A stretch of 38,022 nucleotides of DNA from Acinetobacter sp. B51(2017). GTDB lineage: Bacteria > Pseudomonadota > Gammaproteobacteria > Pseudomonadales > Moraxellaceae. The position numbers were made by a program, and so were the translations under genes. Where the stretch lies: the NCBI RefSeq assembly GCF_003711395.1, contig NZ_PJRJ01000028.1, positions 1-38,022 of the forward strand. Reading direction: 5' to 3'. Shown piece after piece: positions 25,649-35,377 of this stretch. Position 1 is the stretch's first letter. Every line of letters starts with the position of its first letter. The notes under the pieces were generated by a model. That model saw only the letters and a list, made by a program, of their open reading frames with translations, searched no databases and was not told where the DNA came from.

Positions 25649-26644
25649 ATGACCGATGCAGCTTTTCCAACCCCAAATAACTTGGGTATTGCAGTTTACG
25701 AAAATAACGCTGAAGCCATTGGTAATACGCCATTAGTTCGTATTAACCGTGCCATTACAGGCGGTGCCACGGTACTGGCAAAAGTTGAAGCGCGTAATCC
25801 AGCATTTTCAGTAAAATGTCGTGTCGGTGCTGCCTTAATTACAGATGCAGAGCAACGCGGTGTATTAAAGCCGGGCATGCATATTGTCGAGCCAACCAGT
25901 GGTAACACCGGTATTGCATTGGCATTTGTGGCAGCAGCTAAAGGTTATCCAATTACCTTAACTATGCCTGCGAGTATGAGTATTGAACGTCGTAAGGTGC
26001 TTAAAGCACTGGGCGCCAATTTGGTGTTAACCGAACCTGCTAAAGGCATGAAAGGCGCCGTGGATGAAGCAGTGCGCTTAACTCAAGAACAACCAGAACT
26101 CTATTACCTGCCACAACAGTTTGAAAACCCAGCCAATCCAAAAATTCATGAAACCACCACTGGTCCTGAAATTTGGCAAGCGACTGGCGGTAAAGTGGAT
26201 ATCTTAGTGTCTGGTGTGGGTACAGGCGGTACCATTAGCGGGATTTCACGTTATTTTGAGCAAGTACAACAGCAAGCGCTTTATTCAGTTGCGGTTGAAC
26301 CTGCTGAATCTGCCATTATTACGCAAGCCAAACGTGGTGAAGATTTAACTCCGGGGCCACATAAGATCCAAGGTATTGGTGCTAACTTTATTCCTAAAAA
26401 CTTAGATCTAGACTTAGTGGATGAAGTGATTGCGATCCCAAGCCAAGAGGCAATTGACTGGGCACGTAAAACCGCGATGCAAGAAGGTATTTTAGTCGGC
26501 ATCTCAAGTGGTGCCGCGATGGCAGCTGCAGCACAGTTAGCCGCACGCCCTGAAAACCAAGGTAAAAACATTGTGGTGATTTTACCGGATGCCGGTGAAC
26601 GCTATCTATCTTCAGTTTTATTTGAAGATATCTCTGCAGACTAA
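25649..26644 (+). CDS. cysK: Cysteine synthase (O-acetylserine sulfhydrylase A)
   Basis: 331 residues. Makes L-cysteine from O-acetylserine and sulfide using PLP; cytoplasmic. The PLP lysine is K56 in [11 protein letters not shown]. The substrate loop TSGNTG is at 83-88 and the phosphate-binding loop GTGGTISG near 192-199. The CysK type is favoured over CysM by the [10 protein letters not shown] start and length. The start is ATG 25649 with AAGGAT upstream; the frame is open from GTG 25634 but that codon overlaps the ribosome site. It stands alone, closed by a terminator. Confidence 0.93.
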   Translation: MTDAAFPTPNNLGIAVYENNAEAIGNTPLVRINRAITGGATVLAKVEARNPAFSVKCRVGAALITDAEQRGVLKPGMHIVEPTSGNTGIALAFVAAAKGYPITLTMPASMSIERRKVLKALGANLVLTEPAKGMKGAVDEAVRLTQEQPELYYLPQQFENPANPKIHETTTGPEIWQATGGKVDILVSGVGTGGTISGISRYFEQVQQQALYSVAVEPAESAIITQAKRGEDLTPGPHKIQGIGANFIPKNLDLDLVDEVIAIPSQEAIDWARKTAMQEGILVGISSGAAMAAAAQLAARPENQGKNIVVILPDAGERYLSSVLFEDISAD

Positions 26645-26662
26645 ACGTGTTTTAGTTTCACT

Positions 26663-26692
26663 AAAAGGCGCTCCACATAGAGCGCCTTTTTT
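26663..26692 (+). terminator. Terminator after cysK
   Basis: AAAAGGCGCT (26663-26672) and AGCGCCTTTT (26681-26690) form a perfect stem followed by two more Ts. Confidence 0.9.
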
Positions 26693-26782
26693 AATTGTAT
26701 AGATTTTATACCTGATAAATTTAGGTAAGCGCCTTAAATTTTGTTACTATGAAGCACTTTTCATAGCTTTACCTGTTTGCAT

Positions 26783-27865
26783 ATGACTTCATCTTACCAA
26801 CAACAACTTGATGCTAAATTTGCCCGTATCACGGCGCAATTTGCTGAATTTAATCCGCCTGCTTTAGATGTGTTCGCATCACCAGAACACCATTATCGTA
26901 TGCGTGCTGAATTTCGCGTTTGGCATACCGAAGATGATATGTTCTATGCCATGTTTGAACGTGACGAACAGGGGCAAAAAAAGGTTGTGCGTATTGACCA
27001 ATTTGAAATTGCCGACCAAAACATTAACCGTTTAATGCCTGAATTATTAAACGCCATGAAAGCAGATCCAATTCTGTCACAGCGTTTATTTGAAGTACAT
27101 TTCTTGGCGACCTTAAGCGGTGAGGTGTTAGTTTCGTTAATTTACCATCGTAAATTAGAAGAAAATTGGTTACCGGCAGCAAAACAATTGGCCGATCAAC
27201 TGAATGTGAAATTGATTGGGCGTTGCCGTGGGCAAAAATTTGTTTTAACTGATGAGTTTGTCGTTGAAAAACTTTCCGTGTTTGAGCGCGAATATATTTA
27301 TAAACAAATTGAAAGTAGTTTTACTCAGCCAAACGCACAAGTATGTCAAAAAATGCTGCAATGGGCATGTGAAGCTGCGGATCATTCAGAAAAAGACTTA
27401 TTAGAGTTGTACTGTGGTAATGGTAACTTTACTTTACCGCTATCAACACGTTTTCGCCGTGTATTAGCTACAGAACTGGCTAAGTCGTCGGTCTATGCTG
27501 CGCAGTGGAATATCCAACAAAACCAAATTGATAATATTCAAGTGGCACGTTTGTCTGCAGAAGAATTTACGCAAGCCTATAACGGTGAACGTGAATTCCG
27601 ACGTTTACAAGAAGCCAATATTGATATTACTAGCTATGACTTTGATACCGTATTTGTTGATCCGCCACGCGCTGGTATTGATGATGAGACTTTAAAATTG
27701 TTACAGCGCTTTAAACGTATCATTTATATTTCATGTAATCCAGATACCTTATACGACAATTTTCAGACTTTAGCTGCAACGCATCAGGTGACGAAATTCG
27801 CTTTATTTGACCAGTTCCCTTATACCCATCATGTTGAATCTGGTGTGTTGCTTGAATTGAAATAA
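26783..27865 (+). CDS. trmA: tRNA (uracil-54-C5)-methyltransferase
   Basis: 360 residues. Forms ribothymidine at position 54 of the T loop of tRNAs using S-adenosylmethionine. SAM-binding LYCGNGNF is at 209-216, DPPR at 293-296, the nucleophile C318 in YISCNPDTL and the general base E352 in HHVESGV. Length matches E. coli TrmA (366). There is no iron-sulfur cysteine cluster or TRAM domain, which separates it from RlmD/RlmC. Start ATG 26783; TTG two codons earlier is also in frame. A terminator follows. Confidence 0.93.
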   Translation: MTSSYQQQLDAKFARITAQFAEFNPPALDVFASPEHHYRMRAEFRVWHTEDDMFYAMFERDEQGQKKVVRIDQFEIADQNINRLMPELLNAMKADPILSQRLFEVHFLATLSGEVLVSLIYHRKLEENWLPAAKQLADQLNVKLIGRCRGQKFVLTDEFVVEKLSVFEREYIYKQIESSFTQPNAQVCQKMLQWACEAADHSEKDLLELYCGNGNFTLPLSTRFRRVLATELAKSSVYAAQWNIQQNQIDNIQVARLSAEEFTQAYNGEREFRRLQEANIDITSYDFDTVFVDPPRAGIDDETLKLLQRFKRIIYISCNPDTLYDNFQTLAATHQVTKFALFDQFPYTHHVESGVLLELK

Positions 27866-27900
27866 GCTTTTTTAGCACTAAAATTAAAGATTTAAACGAT

Positions 27901-27928
27901 AAAAGGAGCTTAACAGAGCTCCTTTTAT
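27901..27928 (+). terminator. Terminator after trmA
   Basis: AAAAGGAGCT (27901-27910) pairs with AGCTCCTTTT (27917-27926), 6-base loop. Confidence 0.85.
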
Positions 27929-28110
27929 TATGTAGTTAAAATAATAAGTTATAGAAAATCAAGTCCCAATTACTTCATAATATCGTTTAAAATCCAAAGC
28001 CTAATCGAAAAAATGCTTAATCAACTGCTGCTTTTGTCACTCATGTCCACTTGCTTTATTTTATATATTGTCTATATTTCGAACTATGTTAGATTATCAA
28101 TGAAGGCTCT

Positions 28111-28335
28111 ATGAGTTTTTGGCAAAAACTGTTCTCTGATCAGCAGGTCAACGCACATAAAAATCAAACTGCTTGTGTTGAAAACGATTGTTCATGCAAA
28201 TCAAATGAACAATTGATTGCAGCATTAAAACAAGCAACGGATGAAGATGTCATTCTTGGTATCAAGAAAGTTTTAGCATCTCGCGGCTACAGTCGTAAAG
28301 AGTTGAATGATTTACAGCATCTGCCTTTACAATAA
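28111..28335 (+). CDS. Small conserved-looking cytoplasmic protein, unknown function
   Basis: 74 residues, not recognised. The N-terminus MSFWQKLFSD is amphipathic. A Cys cluster CVENDCSC (C22, C27, C29) could bind a metal or be redox-active. Residues 33-70 (EQLIAALKQATDEDVILGIKK onwards) look like helices of a small helical domain. GAAGG lies before the ATG and a strong terminator follows, so this is a real single-gene unit. No membrane segment or signal peptide. Confidence 0.75.
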   Translation: MSFWQKLFSDQQVNAHKNQTACVENDCSCKSNEQLIAALKQATDEDVILGIKKVLASRGYSRKELNDLQHLPLQ

Positions 28336-28350
28336 GCAGTCAGAACACAA

Positions 28351-28384
28351 AAAAAGCATTGCTAAAAAGCAATGCTTTTTTTTT
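28351..28384 (+). terminator. Terminator after the 74-residue protein gene
   Basis: AAAAAGCATTGCT (28351-28363) pairs perfectly with AGCAATGCTTTTT (28368-28380), AAAA loop, then more Ts. Confidence 0.9.
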
Positions 28385-28423
28385 AAGAATGCATATAAGC
28401 TATACCTACTACAACAATAAATA

Positions 28424-28450
28424 ACATTGTTAAGAAATTATTAACAATGT
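28424..28450. repeat. 10-bp inverted repeat upstream of the 37-residue ORF
   Basis: ACATTGTTAA (28424-28433) and TTAACAATGT (28441-28450) are perfect complements with a 7-base spacer, 135 bases before the small membrane ORF. No T-tract follows, so an operator is as likely as a hairpin. Confidence 0.5.
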
Positions 28451-28584
28451 AAAACTGTGTAAAAAAAACCATCTAAAACGTGTCGTTTTTAGCACATTTT
28501 ATTATTTCTGTTGAGCACTCACATCTTGTTATTTAGAATTGTTTATAATTTCTAAAACCATTTAACACAGATACCGAGGATAGT

Positions 28585-28698
28585 ATGGAATTAAAGAAAT
28601 TTTTATTAAGTTTTAATAATCTAAACACTTATCTTTTTATGGCAATTATGCTTCTGATGAGTTTGATTATCTATTTTTACGTTATTAATCCATTATAA
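28585..28698 (+). CDS. Predicted 37-residue single-span membrane protein
   Basis: A short ORF below usual gene-calling length. It begins MELKKFLLSF, has a short polar stretch (NNLNT), and then one strongly hydrophobic segment, residues about 16-36 (YLFMAIMLLMSLIIYFYVI), with two positive residues before it. GAGGA lies six bases before the ATG, and a perfect TATAAT (28544-28549) lies 36 bases before it, though its -35 is poor. The features together support a translated inner-membrane microprotein of unknown function. A terminator is not obvious before the following MFS gene, so co-transcription with it is possible. Confidence 0.6.
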   Translation: MELKKFLLSFNNLNTYLFMAIMLLMSLIIYFYVINPL

Positions 28699-28821
28699 CT
28701 ATAAAGAACAATAGAACCTTAATCTGATTAGTTTTTCTTCAATTTAATAATAAAAACATAGACTCAGCGAGTGGTCAAAACAAATAGATTATAAAAATCC
28801 ACTGGTTTTGGGTGTAACATT

Positions 28822-29997
28822 GTGGCTTATTTCTGTTGTTTTGCGGCCATCATGCGCATCCAAAATCGTCTCGCTGGATTTTACTTCTTTTATTACGCTA
28901 TCGTTGGCACCTTTATGCCATATTGGAATTTGTATTTAGAAGATCAAGGTTTTAATTATGCCGAAATTGGATTTTTGGCATCTTTGGCCATTATTACGCG
29001 CTTTTTTGCACCTTTTATTTGGGGGTGGATTGCAGATAAATCGGGTAAAAGGATGTTCTTGGTCAGGGTGGCAACTTGGGTTGAAGCCTGCATTTGGTTA
29101 CTGATCTTTATTATCCCTAACCATTTTCAATCTATAGCTTTATTAATGCTCATTTTTAGCTTTTTTCAAAATGCCATTTTGGCGCAATTTGAAGGGGTGA
29201 CAGCATTTTGGTTGGGCGAAAAGCGGGCAGTACTGTATGGAAAAGTGCGCCAGTGGGGATCGATTGGGTTTATTGTCGCCGTGTTTGCAATTGGCGCCAT
29301 CTTAGATCTGATACATATTCGTCATTTGCCTATTGTGCTGCTGTGTATGGGTACACTGGCTTTCTTGTGGTCATTGAGTATTAAAGAACCTGACAATGCC
29401 CCGCAAGCGCAACAAAATATGCAATCTATTTTACCTGTAATTAAACAGCCTGTGGTACGTGCTTTTTTCCTTATAGAACTGATCTTATTATTTTCACATG
29501 CACCGTTTTACAGTTTCTATAGCAACTATTTAAAAAGCCATGGATTTAGTACCAGTATAATCGGTGGATTGTGGTCGATTGGAGTGATTGCAGAAATTAT
29601 TATGTTTGCCTGTGCGCAATTTTTCTTTCGACGTTGGGGATGGCGGATTTTGGTTAGTATGTGTTTAATTCTCACTGCATTGCGTTGGGGAATTGTGGGG
29701 CTATTTACTCATTCGTTATGGATACACGCTGCCGCCCAGACTATACATGCTTTTAGTTTTGGTTTATTTCATTTAATTGCCATGAGAGTAATTTTTGAGT
29801 ATTTTTCACCGCAACAACAAGGACGTGCCCAAGCCTTGTATAGTACTGTATGGGGAATAGGTGTCGCACTAGGCAGTATTTTAGCTGGGTACTATTGGCA
29901 ACGTTTAGGTGGAGAGATCATTTTTATATTGGCAGCACTGGTGACTTTATTGGGTTTATTTTTGGTAGGTTCACTACCTAAGCGGATATCAAGTTAA
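28822..29997 (+). CDS. MFS transporter, HcaT-like (3-phenylpropionate transporter type)
   Basis: Up to 391 residues with twelve hydrophobic segments. The start of the family core is RLAGFYFFYYAIVGTFMPYWNLYLED; WGWIADKSGKR is the loop 2-3 motif, and YGKVRQWGSIGFI and GRAQALYSTVWGIGVALGS are typical of the HcaT/YcaD-like MFS branch. The branch is named for phenylpropionate uptake, but most members have unknown substrates. The frame is open from GTG 28822; ATG 28852 (MRIQNRLAGF) matches the family start and may be the true one. Neither has a clear ribosome site. Confidence 0.75.
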   Translation: MAYFCCFAAIMRIQNRLAGFYFFYYAIVGTFMPYWNLYLEDQGFNYAEIGFLASLAIITRFFAPFIWGWIADKSGKRMFLVRVATWVEACIWLLIFIIPNHFQSIALLMLIFSFFQNAILAQFEGVTAFWLGEKRAVLYGKVRQWGSIGFIVAVFAIGAILDLIHIRHLPIVLLCMGTLAFLWSLSIKEPDNAPQAQQNMQSILPVIKQPVVRAFFLIELILLFSHAPFYSFYSNYLKSHGFSTSIIGGLWSIGVIAEIIMFACAQFFFRRWGWRILVSMCLILTALRWGIVGLFTHSLWIHAAAQTIHAFSFGLFHLIAMRVIFEYFSPQQQGRAQALYSTVWGIGVALGSILAGYYWQRLGGEIIFILAALVTLLGLFLVGSLPKRISS

Positions 29998-30125
29998 TTT
30001 GATAATAAAAAGCAACATAACTTTGATTCTAAAACGCTAGAGTATTCAAGCTGTAAGCAGTATGATGAATATCAAATTCAAACACTTCATTTGATGTAAC
30101 TTTCTCATACATTAGTCAGATTTTT

Positions 30126-30581
30126 ATGAAACAAAAGGTACTCATTGCGATTTTAGCTGCAACTGCTATAAGCTCCAGTTATAGCGCACCTGTCGCGGTA
30201 GAAAATATGCAAAACCAGATTAAAATAACGACAAGACCTGCATTGGTAGGCTTGTGGGGAATGCCAATTACTGAAAATAAGAAATGTACCGAATATTATA
30301 ATTTTAGAACTAATAATGATATTTTTATCCGGAGTGGTAAAGAATGGTCTTATGGGGTATATGACTATCAGCCTAGTCTTGATCCTCAGCTTGTACCCGC
30401 ACGTCTTACTTTAAATATTCGTTATGATAATAATGAACAAGATTGCTCTGGGATTCAAGAAGATCAAAGTGGGGAAGTCACCCGTATTGCGATTAAGTGG
30501 CATACAGCATCTCATATTTCTTTTTGTTTAGAAGACGAACCAAATCAATGTTTTGCCACTTTAAAACGTATTCATCCCTAA
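30126..30581 (+). CDS. Secreted or periplasmic protein of unknown function
   Basis: 151 residues, not recognised. A clear Sec signal peptide: positive MKQK, hydrophobic VLIAILAATAI, and a likely cut after SSSYS-A (about residue 20-21). The mature part is about 130 residues with alternating hydrophobic patterns suggesting beta structure, and four cysteines (C54, C107, C134, C142) that could form two disulfides in the periplasm. LVGLWGMPI followed by a Cys recalls small lipocalin-like domains, but this is only a resemblance. No ribosome site is obvious before the ATG. A terminator follows. Confidence 0.65.
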   Translation: MKQKVLIAILAATAISSSYSAPVAVENMQNQIKITTRPALVGLWGMPITENKKCTEYYNFRTNNDIFIRSGKEWSYGVYDYQPSLDPQLVPARLTLNIRYDNNEQDCSGIQEDQSGEVTRIAIKWHTASHISFCLEDEPNQCFATLKRIHP

Positions 30582-30583
30582 AA

Positions 30584-30610
30584 AAAAGCCACTCCTTGGA
30601 GTGACTTTTT
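30584..30610. terminator. Bidirectional terminator between the secreted protein gene and accC
   Basis: The stem AAAGCCACTCC/GGAGTGACTTT has one mismatch and a 2-base loop, with As on the left and Ts on the right, serving both convergent genes. Confidence 0.75.
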
Positions 30611-30620
30611 AGTTTAGATA

Positions 30621-31988
30621 TTAAACAACTTTTTCAGCATGTAACTCTAATTGTTTAAGCAAGTGTTTTTCAAGATAGTGAATATCCATGGCTTGCTTAC
30701 AGAAATTCGCATCTTCTAGAATCAATTCACGATGCAGTGGAATATTGGTTTTAATACCACTTAAAATCGTTTCATCTAAAGCTTGTTTCATGCGTGCAAT
30801 CGCAGTTTCACGATCTTTACCATGGGCAATAATTTTAGCAATCATTGAATCATAGTAAGGCGGGATACTGTAACCTGCATAGATATGTGAATCTAAACGA
30901 ATACCTGCACCACCTGGCGCGTAAAATTGTTCAATTTTACCTGGTGATGGAATAAATGTGGTTGGATCTTCTGCATTGATACGGCATTCAATCGCATGAC
31001 CTTTACATACCACATCTTCTTGTTGGATATTAAGCCCCAAGCCAGCGGCAATACGTAATTGCTGTTCAATAATATCAATACCTGTGACTTGTTCAGTAAC
31101 AGGATGTTCTACTTGTACACGGGTATTCATTTCAATAAAGAAGAATTCACCATCTTCAAATAAGAACTCAAAAGTACCTGCACCGCGATATTGCATTAAT
31201 TGACATGCATGAACACAGGCTTCTAGAATGTGGGCACGCGCATCTTCGGGTAAGTTTGGCGCTGGTGCCTCTTCCAATACTTTTTGATGACGACGTTGTA
31301 ATGAACAGTCACGATCAAATAAATGAATCGCATGACCATTACCATCGGCAAGTACTTGGACTTCAACGTGGCGTGGTTTTTGTAAGAAACGTTCCATATA
31401 GACCGTGTCATCACCAAACCACATCTCGGCATCACGCTGCGCCGCTTGTACTGATTCAAGTAGGGTATCAACACGCTCAACAATACGCATACCACGACCA
31501 CCACCACCAGAAGCTGCTTTAACAATCAGTGGAAAACCGATTTTTTTGGCTTCTTCTAAGGCATTTTGTGTGGTCACTGCATGAGCAGAACCAGGTACTG
31601 TCGGTACGCCAGCTTTACGCATTGCGGTAATTGCAGAAACTTTATTACCCATTAAACGGATATGTTCTGGACGTGGACCAATAAAAATAAAACCTGAAGT
31701 TTCTACAATTTCAGCAAACTCAGCATTTTCTGATAAAAAGCCATAACCAGGATGAATGGCATCTGCACCTGTGATTTCTGCTGCGGTAATAATTGCGGGG
31801 ATGTTTAAATAGCTTTCACTACTTGCACCCGGGCCAATACATACAGCTTCATCACAAAAGCGTAGGTGCATTAGGTCTTTATCGGCATCTGAATAGATCC
31901 CTACGGTTTTAATGCCTAATGTTTTGCAAGCGCGGGTGATGCGTAGGGCAATCTCACCACGGTTTGCAATTAATACTTTCTGCAACAT
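30621..31988 (-). CDS. accC: Acetyl-CoA carboxylase, biotin carboxylase subunit
   Basis: 455 residues, the standard AccC length. Carboxylates the biotin of AccB using ATP and bicarbonate, committing carbon to fatty acid synthesis. The N-terminal domain begins [14 protein letters not shown]. The ATP-grasp part has the glycine loop [10 protein letters not shown] and [16 protein letters not shown], and [17 protein letters not shown] holds the metal and bicarbonate residues. It is last of the aroQ-accB-accC unit, 22 bases after accB, with a GAGGAA site. Confidence 0.97.
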   Translation of the reverse strand: MLQKVLIANRGEIALRITRACKTLGIKTVGIYSDADKDLMHLRFCDEAVCIGPGASSESYLNIPAIITAAEITGADAIHPGYGFLSENAEFAEIVETSGFIFIGPRPEHIRLMGNKVSAITAMRKAGVPTVPGSAHAVTTQNALEEAKKIGFPLIVKAASGGGGRGMRIVERVDTLLESVQAAQRDAEMWFGDDTVYMERFLQKPRHVEVQVLADGNGHAIHLFDRDCSLQRRHQKVLEEAPAPNLPEDARAHILEACVHACQLMQYRGAGTFEFLFEDGEFFFIEMNTRVQVEHPVTEQVTGIDIIEQQLRIAAGLGLNIQQEDVVCKGHAIECRINAEDPTTFIPSPGKIEQFYAPGGAGIRLDSHIYAGYSIPPYYDSMIAKIIAHGKDRETAIARMKQALDETILSGIKTNIPLHRELILEDANFCKQAMDIHYLEKHLLKQLELHAEKVV

Positions 31989-32010
31989 TATCGTTCCTCG
32001 TGATGATGAC

Positions 32011-32433
32011 TTAAGCGCGATAACGGAAAAGTGGTTGACCGAATTGAATCACTTCGCCATTTTTCACTAAAATTTCTTCAATAACACCGCTTTGTGTCGC
32101 TTCAATTGGATTCATGATTTTCATCGCTTCGATAATACCCAATGTTTCGCCTGCAGTTACCGTTTGACCCACTTTAACAAAAGGTGCTTCACCAGGGCTT
32201 GAAGCTGCGTAAAATACACCGACCATTGGAGAAGTTTCTACCGCACCACGTGGCGCAGACTTTGGTGCAGAAGGTGCTGCAGCACCTGGGGCTGGCATAG
32301 CTGCAACAGGTGCTGCAACCACAGGTACACGACGTGTTAAAGCAATCGATTGATCGCCTTCTTTTACTTCAATAGCTTGTAGATCAGATTCAATCATCAG
32401 GTCGATGAGTTTTTTAATTTTACGAATATCCAT
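32011..32433 (-). CDS. accB: Acetyl-CoA carboxylase, biotin carboxyl carrier protein
   Basis: 140 residues. N-terminal interaction segment (about 1-35), an Ala/Pro-rich flexible linker (36-62), and the biotinyl domain with the biotin-accepting K105 in IEAMKIMNP. The 'thumb' segment of enterobacterial AccB is visible as [12 protein letters not shown]. It sits between aroQ (18 bases upstream) and accC (22 bases downstream), the usual order in gammaproteobacteria. Confidence 0.97.
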   Translation of the reverse strand: MDIRKIKKLIDLMIESDLQAIEVKEGDQSIALTRRVPVVAAPVAAMPAPGAAAPSAPKSAPRGAVETSPMVGVFYAASSPGEAPFVKVGQTVTAGETLGIIEAMKIMNPIEATQSGVIEEILVKNGEVIQFGQPLFRYRA

Positions 32434-32451
32434 GGGTTCAAGTCCTGAGTC

Positions 32452-32901
32452 TTAATGAGATGGTTGAATTTTTGCAATCGCATAATCGACTGCTGCTGCA
32501 TAACCTTTGGCACCAAGTCCGCAAATTACGCCAACTGCTTTATCTGATAAATACGAATGATGTCTAAATGCTTCACGTGCATGTACATTAGATAAATGCA
32601 CTTCAATGAAAGGAATGTCCACACCCAAAAGTGCATCACGCAATGCCACAGAGCTATGGGTGAAAGCAGCAGGATTAATCACAATAAATTGCACCCCTTG
32701 CTGTTTCGCTTCATGAATACGATCCACAATTGCACCCTCCCAATTGCTTTGAAAGATGGCTAGTTTAAGCTGCTTATCTTCAGCTTGTTGAATAAGTTGT
32801 TGGTTAATATCTTCTAATGTTAGATAACCATAAACCTCTGGTTCACGCTGTCCAAGCAGGTTTAGATTCGGTCCGTGAATCACCAAAATGGCTAAACTCA
32901 T
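32452..32901 (-). CDS. aroQ: 3-Dehydroquinate dehydratase, type II
   Basis: 149 residues, a dodecameric enzyme that makes 3-dehydroshikimate, step three of the shikimate pathway. Active residues are R19 and Y24 in [10 protein letters not shown]76 in INPAAFTH and H102 in EVHLSN. It leads the operon with accB and accC; GGAG lies before the ATG. Its pathway links it to the DAHP synthase at the left of the window. Confidence 0.96.
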   Translation of the reverse strand: MSLAILVIHGPNLNLLGQREPEVYGYLTLEDINQQLIQQAEDKQLKLAIFQSNWEGAIVDRIHEAKQQGVQFIVINPAAFTHSSVALRDALLGVDIPFIEVHLSNVHAREAFRHHSYLSDKAVGVICGLGAKGYAAAVDYAIAKIQPSH

Positions 32902-33610
32902 TCAAATTACTCCAAGTTGAAATTTGCAACAATGATTTGCAAGATGGATGCAAAGTTTGCGCTATTATTGCATAATTTTCTACAATCGATCTTTTAAGTG
33001 GTTAGAAAGTACTAAAAGATAGAGCTTTTGTATGAGTGTTATATTGTAAATTTTGCAAGTATTTCACAATGTTAAAAACTTCCATTTTTTTAATATTTTT
33101 TCGCATTTTAGCGACAATATTGATAAGTCAAATACAAAATGAATCGACTGAATTGCATCATCTATAGACATAAAATTACAAACTATAAATATAGAGCAAA
33201 CAATTTTTATTAAGGTTAAAAACAGGCCTATTTATAAATCTTTTTCAGATATAAACCTATGGCAACATCTTTCATTTTTATAAAATTAAAGCAAAAACAG
33301 GGGATTAATTTAATTTTATTGGTGATTTTTATATTTAAAGCAAATCAATTCATCTAATCTTACCTTCACTTGTTAGTCATGCAATGTTTAACAAATAACT
33401 AATCGATTGACCAATCTGATCATCTTTTATAAAAATACAGCTCAGGCTAAATCTGCCAAATAGAATCTTTGACTAGCCTCAATAAAAGAACGATGCAAAG
33501 CCACGGAAATTGACTGACACAAATCTATTAGCAATGACTTGGAAAGAAGCGCTTGCTTAATCATTTAAAGCAAATCAATATAACTACACCTCTGTATGTT
33601 TTTTAGAATT
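32902..33610. other. AT-rich intergenic stretch with a 17-bp direct repeat
   Basis: About 700 bases between the divergent aroQ and esterase genes. An identical 17-base sequence, ATTTAAAGCAAATCAAT, occurs at 33333-33349 and 33563-33579, 230 bases apart. No ORF with a ribosome site and no RNA gene is recognisable. The acc operon promoter must lie at the left end. Confidence 0.55.
33333..33579 (+). repeat. Pair of 17-bp direct repeats
   Basis: ATTTAAAGCAAATCAAT at 33333-33349 and at 33563-33579, exact. The second copy ends 31 bases before the esterase ATG, so binding sites or the footprint of an old duplication are both possible. Confidence 0.5.
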
Positions 33611-34378
33611 ATGCGACTCCATTACCAATATCAAACTCACTCAACAACATCAGAAAAAACCTTAGTTTTTATTCATGGTTTATTTGGTAGCTTAAGCAAT
33701 CTGGGTATGTTGGCACGCGCTTTACAGCAAGACTATGCAACCTTGCAAATCGATGTGCGCAACCATGGTTTATCACCACATGCCGATCAACATGATTATG
33801 ATGTATTAGCACAAGATATACTTGAAACCTTAGATTATTTAAATATTGAAAATTTTAGTGTGATTGGTCACTCCATGGGTGGAAAAACTGCAATGCGTTT
33901 AGCAGCAGTCGCTCCTGAGCGTATAGAAAAATTAGTGGTATTGGATATCACTCCAATTGCTTCGGCTGATTATCATCACAATGAAATCTTTCAAGCGCTG
34001 ATTGCTGTTGAAAATGCTCAGGTTACAACACGCCAGCAAGCCACGATAATCATGCAGCAATATATTGATGAAATGATGGTGATTCAATTTTTATTAAAAT
34101 CCTTTCATCAAGGGCAGTGGTTGTTTAACGTTGCAGCATTAAAGCAACATTATTCTGATATTTTAGCTTGGAAAACACAGTGCGCTTGGAATAAGCCTTG
34201 TTTGTTTTTACGTGGTGGGAATTCAGACTATTTGGCTACACCTGAGCATTTTGCGGCGGTATATAGCCAATTTCCAGCGGCAGAGATTCAACTTATTGAA
34301 GGTGCTGGTCATTGGTTGCATGGTGAAAAACCGCAACAAGTATTGTCAGAGATTCAACGTTATTTGATGCAAAAATAA
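33611..34378 (+). CDS. ybfF: Alpha/beta-hydrolase, YbfF-type esterase
   Basis: 255 residues from ATG 33611 (another ATG at 33596 adds five). An acyl esterase of the alpha/beta fold: oxyanion region FIHGLFGSLSNLG, nucleophile S88 in GHSMGG, and the catalytic histidine in EGAGHWLHGEKP. The resemblance to E. coli YbfF is strong throughout, including DVRNHGLSPH and QFLLKSFHQGQW. YbfF hydrolyses acyl-CoA and short esters; the natural substrate is uncertain. Monocistronic, no clear ribosome site. Confidence 0.85.
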   Translation: MRLHYQYQTHSTTSEKTLVFIHGLFGSLSNLGMLARALQQDYATLQIDVRNHGLSPHADQHDYDVLAQDILETLDYLNIENFSVIGHSMGGKTAMRLAAVAPERIEKLVVLDITPIASADYHHNEIFQALIAVENAQVTTRQQATIIMQQYIDEMMVIQFLLKSFHQGQWLFNVAALKQHYSDILAWKTQCAWNKPCLFLRGGNSDYLATPEHFAAVYSQFPAAEIQLIEGAGHWLHGEKPQQVLSEIQRYLMQK

Positions 34379-34386
34379 AAGCCATC

Positions 34387-34414
34387 AATTACCTGAAATA
34401 TATTTCAGGTAATT
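34387..34414. terminator. 14-bp perfect inverted repeat after the esterase gene
   Basis: AATTACCTGAAATA (34387-34400) directly abuts its complement (34401-34414). It sits just past the esterase stop but has no good T-tract, so it is a possible terminator only. Confidence 0.45.
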
Positions 34415-35249
34415 AAAATATCCAGTTTCTAACTTCAGGAATCAAGAATAGGATTAAAATTTATTTTTTAATGATTGCTTCTTAAGTTTTAGAGCTCAGC
34501 ATAATTTCTTAGAGATTAGTATCTTTGTTATATTTATCAGCTTTTTATGTTGTGGTATGCATAAGGGGAAGCTTAAGCTAACCTTTTATCTCAATCATTT
34601 CATATTGCTATAGTTCAACCAATTTGTTTAATATGTTGTAGTTGGTTTTCTGTCTTTCATACATAATGGTCAGAGTACCATCTAGATATTGTAAAAATAA
34701 AATGTATTCAAAGTTTTTTTTGGTTTACTGTGAATATCAAATGCTTGTCACTATAAAAATAGAAAATATGCTACTGCCAGATGTTTAGAAATAATAGAAA
34801 GGCTCTTTGGTTTTAATAAGTCATTATGGAGATGATGAATCAATTGGTCATGACTAATGCATTATCCTTAAGACAGTGTCTTAATTAAGCTTAAGCAATC
34901 ACTGAGTCACTTGATGGGTTGAAAGCTTGAGAAATTAAGTAATATTTGATCTCAACTATATTACAAGTTAGCAAAACGTTATATAAATCCAATTTCGTAT
35001 AATGAACATTATGTTAAATATGGTGTATTTGTAATACTTATTATTTAGCTCATGTTCACCCTGTTGCGTTGCCTGTTAAATTATATTTTAAATCATCCAT
35101 CTGATTTAAATTTTGGTGATTGCTTATTTTTCTAATGAGTTGTTTCTTATTGTATTAGCTTTGGCTCTCTTAAGTAATAAATCCAGTTTACTTGATAATG
35201 TCGCCTGTTGATGGCTTATACACCACACCATAAAATCAACCTATATAAG

Positions 35250-35300
35250 CAAGATTCATTCAACTAAGGTAAATTAAGCATTTTAGTTAAATGAATCTTG
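35250..35300. repeat. 18-bp inverted repeat, 15-base spacer
   Basis: Arm CAAGATTCATTCAACTAA (35250-35267) and arm TTAGTTAAATGAATCTTG (35283-35300) match at 17 of 18 positions. No T-tract follows on the plus strand. It may be a structured RNA, a regulator site or a small mobile-element remnant. Confidence 0.6.
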
Positions 35301-35352
35301 AAATGAATCACAATGATGAAAACAATAAATTACTGCCAAAAACCACTTTAAA

Positions 35353-35377
35353 TGTGATGCGTTATATACGCATCACA
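35353..35377. repeat. 10-bp inverted repeat with TATAT loop
   Basis: TGTGATGCGT (35353-35362) and ACGCATCACA (35368-35377) are perfect complements. TTTTTAAT follows some 18 bases later. Terminator, operator or CRP-like half-sites (TGTGA/TCACA) are all possible. Confidence 0.5.

Noticed and set aside
31205..31525. About 100-codon open frames on both strands inside accC, one His-rich.
   Set aside because: They lie wholly within the accC coding sequence in other frames, and accC itself is complete; their composition reflects codon usage.
34666..34788. A 40-codon open frame in the gene-poor region.
   Set aside because: No ribosome site, no hydrophobic or other pattern, and AT-rich chance frames of this size are common.
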